Assembly: GCA_947589645.1 (NCBI GenBank)
Contig: CANQCG010000005.1
Span: forward strand, 1-57,361
Source of the DNA: an uncultured Clostridia bacterium
GTDB taxonomy: Bacteria; Bacillota; Clostridia; TANB77; CAG-508
Direction: 5' to 3'
DNA length: 57,361 nt
Shown: positions 1 through 5,327 of the stretch, piece after piece
Layout of the letters: every line of letters starts with the position of its first letter
Position numbering within the stretch: position 1 is the first letter of the stretch
The notes under the pieces: model-generated
The model's database searches: none
Seen by the model: only the letters and a program-made list of their open reading frames with translations
What the model was told of the DNA's origin: nothing
Translations under genes and position numbers: made by a program

Positions 1-106
1 GAAATGGTTATGACAATATAGAGTATTCAAACTATATATTTTTCAAAAAAGTGTGACATATGTTTGACTAACCTACATGCAGCGAAAAATAATACTTAAA
101 AAACTA

Positions 107-135
107 TTGACAAAACCGTGAAAAAACAGTATAAT
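107..135 (+). promoter_or_regulatory. Promoter of the tRNA-Tyr gene
   Basis: Consensus sigma-A promoter: TTGACA at 107-112, a 17-bp spacer, and TATAAT at 130-135. Transcription would start about 35 bp before the tRNA. Nothing coding is seen in positions 1-106. Confidence 0.85.
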
Positions 136-212
136 AAATTTCGTCGACTAGAGGAAAAGGCAAAATTTTATATTATGGGTAGGTGGCCGAGTGGCTAAAG
201 GCGGCAGACTGT

Positions 213-433
213 AAGCTTTGATTTTATCAAAGAATCAAAAATTGCAGCCTATACAAGAAATTGTATAGTGAAAACTAGGCTAATTCGGGGAAGTCTTAAC
301 AGTGTAGCTGATGATAATCCCGAGCTAGGGAATAATCCCAAGTGTAGAGACTTTATACCTGGTATCTATATAGATAAAGAGAAAGTCCAGACTACAAACA
401 TTTTAAAATGGTAGTGAAAACTATAGTAGTAAG
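213..433 (+). ncRNA. Group I self-splicing intron in the tRNA-Tyr anticodon
   Basis: The 221-nt intervening sequence shows the group I core in order. The P element is AATTCGGGGAA (near 280), the Q element ATAATCCCGAGC (near 315), the R element GTAGAGACTTTA (near 343) and the S element AAGAGAAAGTCC (near 378). P7 pairs GACTTT with AAAGTC. The 5' splice site follows a U. The last four bases of the 5' exon, CTGU, pair with an internal guide GCAG at about 244-247, ending in the required U-G wobble. The intron ends in G (433). The core resembles the IC3 type known from cyanobacterial tRNA-Leu introns. There is no room for a homing endonuclease. Splicing is inferred, not shown. Confidence 0.9.
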
Positions 434-451
434 AAATCTGTTCTCATTTGA

Positions 452-483
452 GTACGATGGTTCGAATCCATCCCTGCCCACCA
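452..483 (+). repeat. Attachment-site-like direct repeat, left copy (tRNA-Tyr 3' end)
   Basis: These 32 bp, comprising the end of the variable arm, the T arm, the acceptor strand and CCA, are repeated identically at 5038-5069. Integrases of the tyrosine recombinase type often use exactly this part of a tRNA gene. Element integration restores the tRNA and displaces the old 3' end. This copy completes the functional tRNA. Confidence 0.75.
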
Positions 484-521
484 ACAATGTATCTGTTCGA
501 ACTATAAAACAGATAAATAGA

Positions 522-555
522 AATATCATTCTGAAAAAGGATGGTATTTTTTATT
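522..555 (+). terminator. Terminator after tRNA-Tyr
   Basis: A hairpin pairs ATATCATTCT with AGGATGGTAT (two G-U pairs) around a short A-rich loop, and is followed by TTTTTT. It lies 40 bp past the tRNA. Confidence 0.7.
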
Positions 556-590
556 ATTTTTTTCAGTATGTATGTACTACGTCATCCCAC

Positions 591-653
591 GAGTTTTGTG
601 CCAATTGTCAAAACTCATAGGGGAGGTAGGACTTGTGGCAAATTCGAAGTCCT
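591..653. other. Two tandem hairpins with complementary loops
   Basis: The 414-bp stretch 484-897 has no convincing gene. It holds the tRNA terminator and then two adjacent hairpins. The first pairs GAGTTTTG with CAAAACTC (591-616) and the second pairs AGGACTT with AAGTCCT (628-653). Loop one contains TGCCA and loop two TGGCA, which are exact complements and could kiss. Function is unknown. Position just inside the island end makes a recombination or replication site possible. Confidence 0.5.
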
Positions 654-806
654 GTTAATATATTTTTAATAAATTTTTTACAATGAATCATAATTTAGTG
701 TATATAATATTGACTTTTGAAATAAAATATAGTTTCATAGTATTATAAAGTAATCAAAAAGGATTGCTATGAAATGGATGAAAAAAACAGTTAAATTGCA
801 ATGAAA

Positions 807-834
807 GATGACCAGCAGTTTACTACTGGTCATC
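807..834 (-). terminator. Probable terminator of the XRE regulator gene
   Basis: A hairpin pairs GATGACCAG with CTGGTCATC with a 10-nt loop, 64 bp past the leftward regulator gene. The following T tract on the minus strand is short, so efficiency is uncertain. Confidence 0.5.
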
Positions 835-897
835 AGTCGTTTTAATTAAAATATAAATTAACAAAAGTACTATAATTTATACATTTATAAGTAAAAA

Positions 898-1161
898 TTA
901 TATTTTTCTATACATATCTACTCGAATAGGTAGTTTTTTTGCTAATTTTGCTGTTTTTTCATCAAATAAAAGAATAGGCTTTATATTAAAGGATTTTGCT
1001 ATAAAATCAATATTTTTACAAGTTAAATTAGCGTTTCCTGTTTCTATTACACTGATATATGCCATTTTAAATTTTGTCTTATTTGCATATTGTTCTTGTG
1101 TTAAATTATTTTGATATCTATACCATTTTGTATTAAGACCTATTAATTCCATAGAAGTCAT
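898..1161 (-). CDS. XRE-family helix-turn-helix regulator
   Basis: This 87-residue protein is almost entirely one Cro/C1-type HTH domain. Its core runs from about residue 19, with LTQEQYANKTKF followed by the recognition-helix region YISVIETGNANLTCKNIDFIAKSFN. It probably binds DNA as a dimer. The start is supported by GGAGGA 8 bp upstream. The divergent region upstream holds a perfect 18-bp-arm palindrome (1179-1216), a plausible operator for autorepression and for control of the rightward gene at 1364. As the only regulator in the island, it could maintain a dormant state, as repressors in small integrated elements do. The target genes are inferred. Confidence 0.85.
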   Translation of the reverse strand: MTSMELIGLNTKWYRYQNNLTQEQYANKTKFKMAYISVIETGNANLTCKNIDFIAKSFNIKPILLFDEKTAKLAKKLPIRVDMYRKI

Positions 1162-1178
1162 TATACATCCTCCTTCTA

Positions 1179-1216
1179 TTTATATATAAATAATTTAAAA
1201 ATTATTTATATATAAA
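1179..1216. promoter_or_regulatory. Perfect 18-bp palindrome, candidate operator
   Basis: Arms at 1179-1196 and 1199-1216 are exact reverse complements separated by AA, in the intergenic space between the leftward XRE gene and the rightward gene at 1364. Pure A/T composition makes palindromes more likely by chance, but a perfect 18-bp arm is long. It overlaps the expected promoter of the XRE gene. Confidence 0.55.
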
Positions 1217-1303
1217 TTATAAAGTTAAAATATAAATAACTTAATACCATTAAATATTATTAAGTTTTATCTAAATAAATATGCATAAATTTGTCAAAAT
1301 ATA

Positions 1304-1332
1304 TTGAATTTACAATTTTTTTATGATATAGT
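1304..1332 (+). promoter_or_regulatory. Promoter for the DUF4190/DUF4352 gene
   Basis: TTGAAT at 1304-1309, a 17-bp spacer, and TATAGT at 1327-1332. It argues that the gene does not start at the TTG codon at 1304 but downstream at 1364. Confidence 0.6.
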
Positions 1333-1363
1333 CTATTTAAATATAAAGGAGTGGAGTATAAAA

Positions 1364-2053
1364 ATGGGAGTTGCGTCTTTAATATTAGGAATAATAAGTT
1401 TTCTAGTGTCTTTTTCAATTTTTAAAGATTTATCTTTAATTTGTGGAGTAATTGCAATAGTTTTAGGAATTATTTCAATCGTTAAGAAAAAAGGAAAAGG
1501 GATGGCTATAGCTGGTGTAATTCTATCAGTATTAGGTTGTATAATTTTATTTTCAGGTTCAAGCTCTGATAATACAGGAACAATCACTAGTAATAGTGAT
1601 TATAATAAAGGAAATAACACACAACCTGTGGCAACACAAACATTAAATGTTGGAGATACATGGACTGTTGATGGTCAATGGAAATTAACAATAGATTCTG
1701 TTACAACTACATCTGATAGAAATCAGTTCGCTGATGAAAATCCACAACAAGTTGTAATTATTACATATAGTTACGAAAATTTAGGATATGAAAGTGATTT
1801 TATGGATGGATTATATTTTGATTTAAGTCAAAATGGAGATGCTTCTGCTGTAGATTCAAATGGAGAAATGGCTATTAGTTATCCAGGACACATCACTAAA
1901 TATCCACAAGCGACACCTGTTGGAGCAAAATGTACTGGGGCTCAAGCTTGTATAGGACTTATGAATACTAGTGATACAATTACAATGACGATTAAAAAAT
2001 ATGATGGAAATAGTAATTCACAATCAGTTAAATGTAACTTAAAGGTAGATTAA
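1364..2053 (+). CDS. Membrane protein with DUF4190 and DUF4352-like domains
   Basis: The 229-residue protein starts at ATG 1364, preceded by AAGGAGTGGAG. The first 65 residues form two membrane segments joined by a short loop with KKKGKG, the DUF4190 pattern. A Ser/Asn/Thr-rich linker follows. The C-terminal 120 residues begin LNVGDTWTVDGQWKLTID and look like an extracellular immunoglobulin-like DUF4352 domain (VVIITYSYENLGY). Such proteins are common small cell-surface proteins of Firmicutes without an assigned role. It lies inside the tRNA-flanked island and may be cargo, perhaps lipid- or membrane-anchored display. No enzymatic motif is visible. Confidence 0.75.
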   Translation: MGVASLILGIISFLVSFSIFKDLSLICGVIAIVLGIISIVKKKGKGMAIAGVILSVLGCIILFSGSSSDNTGTITSNSDYNKGNNTQPVATQTLNVGDTWTVDGQWKLTIDSVTTTSDRNQFADENPQQVVIITYSYENLGYESDFMDGLYFDLSQNGDASAVDSNGEMAISYPGHITKYPQATPVGAKCTGAQACIGLMNTSDTITMTIKKYDGNSNSQSVKCNLKVD

Positions 2054-2148
2054 ATTTAATATCTAAATAAATTGATTGGTATTTGTATCAATTGTTAAGA
2101 GTACTAACGAGTTATAAATATGTATGTCATTATCACCAAACTTATATT

Positions 2149-2178
2149 AAACTCGGACTTTTGTAGTTCGAGTTTTAA
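2149..2178 (+). terminator. Terminator after the DUF4352 gene
   Basis: AAACTCG pairs with CGAGTTT around a 13-nt loop, followed by TTTTAAT. Confidence 0.5.
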
Positions 2179-2189
2179 TCTAGTGGGAA

Positions 2190-2316
2190 ATGACATTAGA
2201 AGAAAAAATGGTCATATTTAATCTTTTTGATGAAGCAAAAAATTATAGACGAAAAATACAATCCTGATGGATATAATATTGCAATGAATCTAGGAGAAAA
2301 AGATGGAAGAAAATGA
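2190..2316 (+). pseudogene. Remnant of a HIT-family (histidine triad) nucleotide-binding protein
   Basis: ATG 2190 opens a frame reading MTLEEKMVIFNLFDEAK, then an A-run near 2241 shifts frame. The continuation reads IIDEKYNPDGYNIAMNLGE and stops at 2314. The PDGYNI-MN-GE block is characteristic of the HIT fold just before the catalytic His-x-His-x-His, which is absent. The gene is therefore broken twice: a frameshift and loss of the catalytic half. Its end overlaps the start of the next gene, whose ribosome-binding site lies in the remnant. Confidence 0.7.
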
Positions 2317-3565
2317 AACAAATATAAAAATAAACAAAACAAATAAAGTAAAAAATATTATTAGATGGATTGTTACAATAATATTTATATTATTCACTAT
2401 AATCTATATTTGCAATAGGGATTGGATTGGAACTATTTTATTTGGTATTGCAGCTATGTTAATATGTCCTTTAATTGAAAACAAAATATTAAAACATTTT
2501 CCTAAATTTCCAACAAAAATTAAATATGTATGGATTAGTGCTACTTTAATTTTATTTATAATAGCGATGTTTTTTAGTTATAAAAACCAAGTAGAAGAGA
2601 GTAATCATCAATTCAAAGAATTATTATTAGAAACAGGAACAAATATTTATATTCGTGAAAAATATTCAGAAGAATTATGCAAAGATATTTTAGAAGCATG
2701 GGATGATGCAATATATAGCCACAAAGATTTTACGGACGAAGTATTAAAAGTTATTGACTCATATAAAAATTCAGGATTATATGATGAATTTGTAGAGTGT
2801 AAAACAAAAATAGATGTAAATATGAATAATCTATCTAAAAAGGAAAATTCAATTTATCAAAATGAATATAATAAATTATTGAATCTGTATGATAAATATT
2901 GTGATTTATATTACATTTCAATCAATCCTTCTGGTTCATATTATGCTTATTCAAATGATTACAATAAATTTACTAAAGATTTTTCAAATGCTTATAGTCA
3001 ATTTAAGGTTGCTGTTCCTGAAATTGAGGAAAAAGTTGATGAAACACTAAAGCAGATAGAAGCAGAAAGTAATAGACTTGCAAAATTGCTTTTTAAAGAA
3101 GAAACACTTTTAGAACATGCAAAAAAAATTGAAGATCAAATTCATAGTTCTTTTGTTGAAATTTTTCAACGCGACTTTTTGTTAACTTTTGATAGTATTA
3201 TATATGGAACAGATAAAACTGAAGGTGAAGTTTTTGTAAATTATATTTTTGGAGATGATAAGGTTGATCTTACGATGATTTTTGACTATGATTATAATTT
3301 ACAATCTATTCATATAAGTGATTACACAGAAAGAACAGAAATGGGACTTGATTATTTTGTACTTTGTTGTGCTATATGTGAGGTAGACGAATTTGGATAT
3401 AATAAAATTGAAAAAATTCATGCCCAATCTCAATTAACCACTCCTCATGAAGTAGAGTATTGTTTGATCTATGTTGGTAAAACTAGCATCCTTTCAAATT
3501 ACTATATTGATAGAAGTGAACCACACATATTTTTAGGCTCAATTTCTATAAAAGAAGAAAAATAG
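2303..3565 (+). CDS. Membrane-anchored protein of unknown function
   Basis: I do not recognise this 420-residue protein. It begins with a short Asn/Lys-rich cytoplasmic tail. Three hydrophobic segments lie at about residues 20-36, 42-57 and 76-91. A long, mostly helical, acidic extracytoplasmic or cytoplasmic region follows (residues 95-270, with likely coiled coil around EEKVDETLKQIEAESNRLAKL). The C-terminal part is mixed alpha/beta. AGGAG lies 12 bp upstream of the ATG. It sits within the island, and the gene start overlaps a dead HIT gene, which suggests that a recombination event placed it here. A stop-terminator pair follows near 3640. Confidence 0.6.
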   Translation: MEENETNIKINKTNKVKNIIRWIVTIIFILFTIIYICNRDWIGTILFGIAAMLICPLIENKILKHFPKFPTKIKYVWISATLILFIIAMFFSYKNQVEESNHQFKELLLETGTNIYIREKYSEELCKDILEAWDDAIYSHKDFTDEVLKVIDSYKNSGLYDEFVECKTKIDVNMNNLSKKENSIYQNEYNKLLNLYDKYCDLYYISINPSGSYYAYSNDYNKFTKDFSNAYSQFKVAVPEIEEKVDETLKQIEAESNRLAKLLFKEETLLEHAKKIEDQIHSSFVEIFQRDFLLTFDSIIYGTDKTEGEVFVNYIFGDDKVDLTMIFDYDYNLQSIHISDYTERTEMGLDYFVLCCAICEVDEFGYNKIEKIHAQSQLTTPHEVEYCLIYVGKTSILSNYYIDRSEPHIFLGSISIKEEK

Positions 3566-3639
3566 CATTTTTACTTAGAAAAAAATATATAATAAAACAA
3601 TGTGAAAATTTTTATCAGTGCACCAGACGAAAAATGATT

Positions 3640-3669
3640 TAATCGACTGTAAAAGGTCGATTTTTTTCG
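3640..3669 (+). terminator. Terminator after the membrane protein gene
   Basis: AATCGAC pairs with GTCGATT around a loop of about 8 nt, followed by a run of seven T. Confidence 0.75.
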
Positions 3670-3776
3670 TGCCTTACTAATAATTTACAAGAACACAAAA
3701 TGTGTACAAAAATTAAATTTTATGATATTATATTTTTGAAAAGTAGAATTTTGTCAAATGATAGGAGGTGTAAAAA

Positions 3777-4190
3777 ATGGACGAAAATAACATTATAGTC
3801 TGTGAGAAATGCTATGAAGAAAATGAAAGCTCAAGAACTACTTGTAAGTATTGTGGTGCGAAATTATATAAAAACGATGTATCTAATAAAGAATATAAGA
3901 ATAGTAAAGATTTAGAAGTCAATGAAGAAGAACAGAGTGAAGATACTTGGATAGAAAATACTACAATAAAAAATAAAATTGCTAATAAATTTAAAATAGT
4001 AGCAAATATTTTAAAATTTATTGGATATGGAGGAGCATTTATATTTACAATTATATATATGTCAGCAGACGAAATAGGATTTGCAATATTAGGAGCAATA
4101 GTGATTGTTATCGCAACTTGGTTTTCTTGTCTATTTTGGGAAGCTATTTCAGAAGTTTTACAATTGCTTGAAGATATAAAAAATAAATAG
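3777..4190 (+). CDS. Zinc-ribbon membrane protein
   Basis: The 137-residue protein carries an N-terminal zinc ribbon: Cys-x2-Cys at CEKC and Cys-x2-Cys at CKYC, 14 residues apart. This is the zinc_ribbon_2 type often fused to membrane segments. An acidic linker (residues 45-62) follows, then two hydrophobic segments at about 80-97 and 100-124. AGGAGG lies 7 bp before the ATG. The topology suggests a cytosolic metal-binding head on the membrane. The partner is unknown. It is the last conventional gene of the island before the toxin-like module. Confidence 0.7.
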   Translation: MDENNIIVCEKCYEENESSRTTCKYCGAKLYKNDVSNKEYKNSKDLEVNEEEQSEDTWIENTTIKNKIANKFKIVANILKFIGYGGAFIFTIIYMSADEIGFAILGAIVIVIATWFSCLFWEAISEVLQLLEDIKNK

Positions 4191-4324
4191 ATTTTAAAAA
4201 TTAAAAAAAGAGATATAAAAAATGGTACTAATTAGATGAAGTGAATAAAGTAATTAATGAATAATTTGTCGAATTAGATATTTTGTGAATTTATGAACGG
4301 AATTATAGATTTTTTGAATGTATG

Positions 4325-4365
4325 AAAAGTCCTGAACGCTCATTGTAAAATATGATTACAATATA
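4325..4365 (+). repeat. Imperfect repeat, left flank of the toxin-like module
   Basis: About 40 bp matching 4801-4843, including the identical core AAAATATGATTACAAT. This copy contains the inverted repeat ATTGTAA-N7-TTACAAT. The 333-bp gap 4191-4523 otherwise holds only this repeat and the toxin promoter and leader. Confidence 0.5.
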
Positions 4366-4405
4366 AATATTGCTAATTAAAAAATAAAAATTTTTTAATG
4401 TTCGC

Positions 4406-4434
4406 TTGTAAATTGTAAGAAAATGTTGTATAGT
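4406..4434 (+). promoter_or_regulatory. Promoter of the toxin-like mRNA
   Basis: TTGTAA at 4406-4411, 17-bp spacer, TATAGT at 4429-4434. The predicted transcript starts near 4441, just before AGGAAATGAAC. Confidence 0.6.
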
Positions 4435-4523
4435 AGCTTGCATAGGAAATGAACTAAAAAGCAGATGTGAGTGTTGCCACTTTACTACATAGCGATTTGC
4501 TATGAGAAAGTGAGGTGGTATTT

Positions 4524-4628
4524 ATGGTAGATTTTTTACTATTCCTAATTTTAGGATTTATGATTTCTTTAACTATAAATATAGCCTTATTGACAATTAT
4601 ATACATAGTATTGACAAATAAGGTATAA
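4524..4628 (+). CDS. Small hydrophobic peptide, candidate type I toxin
   Basis: This is a 34-residue peptide: MVDF, one continuous membrane segment of about 25 residues, and the tail TNKV. Translation is supported by GAGGTGG before the ATG. The 83-nt leader folds into a hairpin: CATAGC/GCTATG within CACTTT/AAAGTG. Alternatively, TGCCAC (4475-4480) pairs with GTGGTA beside the ribosome-binding site, which would hide it. A convergent antisense RNA overlaps the 3' end. Size, single membrane helix and RNA layout match type I toxins such as the Fst or holin-like families, but I see no clear sequence identity with a named family. It would act on the inner face of the membrane. Toxicity is inferred. 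Confidence 0.7.
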   Translation: MVDFLLFLILGFMISLTINIALLTIIYIVLTNKV

Positions 4629-4629
4629 A

Positions 4630-4714
4630 TAAAAACACTACATTTTGCTTTGGACGGCAATGTAGTGTTTATCATAATATCGTGGTAACACACATTTCTG
4701 TATGTTCATTTCCT
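4630..4714 (-). ncRNA. Convergent antisense RNA, candidate antitoxin
   Basis: A strong leftward promoter starts transcription near 4714, and the RNA runs about 85 nt to the shared terminator at 4632-4671. Its 5' end repeats the toxin leader's start (AGGAAATGAAC) and carries GTGTTACCAC. The UACCAC portion is complementary to GUGGUA beside the toxin's ribosome-binding site, so it could block translation. No ORF is present in it. The layout (convergent RNAs, shared bidirectional terminator, short complementarity at the toxin start) parallels the par/fst locus. The pairing mode is inference. Confidence 0.65.
4632..4671. terminator. Bidirectional terminator shared by toxin and antisense RNAs
   Basis: AAACACTACATT pairs with AATGTAGTGTTT, with T-rich sequence on both sides, so it can end both convergent transcripts. 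Confidence 0.75.
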
Positions 4715-4720
4715 ATAATT

Positions 4721-4749
4721 ATTATACACAAATCTTTTCTATATGTCAA
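4721..4749 (-). promoter_or_regulatory. Strong promoter of the antisense RNA
   Basis: On the minus strand, TTGACA (4749-4744), a 17-bp spacer and TATAAT (4726-4721) match the consensus at every position. It is stronger than the toxin promoter, as expected for an antitoxin RNA. Confidence 0.85.
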
Positions 4750-4800
4750 ATGCAATTCCAAAAAATTTGTTTCTACACATAATTTCTAACTTGTTCGAAA

Positions 4801-4843
4801 AAAAACTCCTTAACATTCATTACAAAATATGATTACAATGTGG
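4801..4843 (+). repeat. Imperfect repeat, right flank of the toxin-like module
   Basis: Partner of 4325-4365; shares CTCCT-AAC-TCATT and AAAATATGATTACAAT. Positions 4629-5133 otherwise contain the antisense RNA, its promoter and the right attachment-like repeat, with no gene I can support. Confidence 0.5.
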
Positions 4844-5037
4844 TAAAAAGCATTAGAATTTCAATAGATTAATTACTATATATTATTCCCAAAAAATCCT
4901 TAAGTTTGACCTGATAAATAGTCAATGTTTATATATATAAAATACAAACACATTTTTTTTACAAATTTTTGTAAGATTTATGTATGTAACGAATCATCAT
5001 ATTTTATATATGTTTTTGCAGAGTTAATTTTATTAAG

Positions 5038-5069
5038 GTACGATGGTTCGAATCCATCCCTGCCCACCA
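5038..5069 (+). repeat. Attachment-site-like direct repeat, right copy
   Basis: Exact 32-bp copy of the tRNA-Tyr 3' end (452-483), without the rest of a tRNA. It is best read as the displaced original tRNA end marking the right boundary of an integrated element of about 4.6 kb. Confidence 0.75.
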
Positions 5070-5133
5070 TAAAAACAAGGCAACTTGTTTTTATTTTTGA
5101 GATTAAAACAAACATATATTCGGAGGAGATAGC

Positions 5134-5241
5134 ATGAAATTTGATACAAATAAAGAAATATATATATTACCAACAAAAGCAATTAATAATAAAACGACCA
5201 TTAATATATGTGAGAAATACAAAAAATATAGAGTATATTAA
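5134..5241 (+). CDS. Small hypothetical protein (35 residues)
   Basis: ATG 5134 is preceded by CGGAGGAG at ideal spacing, which is the main reason to call it. The peptide is polar and Lys/Asn/Ile-rich, beginning MKFDTNKEIYILP, and has one Cys. It lies just outside the island's right boundary and ahead of dinB. No family is recognised. Upstream ORFs through the tRNA remnant are spurious. Confidence 0.4.
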   Translation: MKFDTNKEIYILPTKAINNKTTINICEKYKKYRVY

Positions 5242-5255
5242 TATCAAAATATAAA

Positions 5256-5284
5256 AAGGTAGGTGTTTTTTTAGCACCTACCTT
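5256..5284. terminator. Hairpin between the small ORF and dinB
   Basis: AAGGTAGGTG pairs exactly with CACCTACCTT. The T run lies on the minus-strand side, so it could end leftward transcription better than rightward. The dinB promoter begins inside its right arm. Confidence 0.5.
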
Positions 5285-5311
5285 GACAATACCAAACAAA
5301 AGTTTTAAAAT
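5283..5311 (+). promoter_or_regulatory. Promoter of dinB-like gene
   Basis: TTGACA at 5283-5288, 17-bp spacer, TAAAAT at 5306-5311. No LexA box is obvious. Confidence 0.6.
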
Positions 5312-5327
5312 ACTTATAGGTGATATT

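Larger units (their letters stand above)
177..483 (+). tRNA. tRNA-Tyr(GUA) interrupted by a group I intron
   Basis: The exons are 177-212 and 434-483. Joined, they form a complete class II tRNA. The acceptor stem pairs GGGTAGG with CCTGCCC (one G-U). The D stem is GCC/GGC and the anticodon stem GCAGA/TCTGT encloses the loop CTGTAAA (anticodon GUA). The long variable arm is CTC-ATTT-GAG. The T arm is GATGG-TTCGAAT-CCATC, followed by A and an encoded CCA. A long variable arm with GUA is the bacterial tRNA-Tyr pattern. The 5' exon ends in U35 and the 3' exon starts at A36, so the intron splits the anticodon. The 3' end also serves as a probable attachment site for the island that follows. Confidence 0.95.
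484..5069. mobile_element. tRNA-Tyr-targeted genomic island without integrase
   Basis: The region is bounded by identical 32-bp tRNA 3' ends, the classic mark of site-specific integration into a tRNA gene. It contains an XRE regulator, three unrecognised or cargo-like proteins, a HIT pseudogene and a toxin-antisense module, but no recombinase, relicase or phage structural gene. It could be a decayed element or a satellite moved by an integrase supplied in trans. Confidence 0.6.

Noticed and set aside
408-620. ORF of 70 codons over the tRNA-Tyr 3' exon
   Set aside because: It lies across the intron end, tRNA and terminator; no ribosome-binding site and no protein-like composition.
4454-4693. 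Leftward ORF opposite the toxin-like gene
   Set aside because: Antisense shadow of the toxin gene and its terminator; the RNA signals explain the region better.
4925-5137. ORF of 70 codons across the right tRNA fragment
   Set aside because: It reads through the tRNA-derived repeat in the same frame as the spurious left ORF; no ribosome-binding site.
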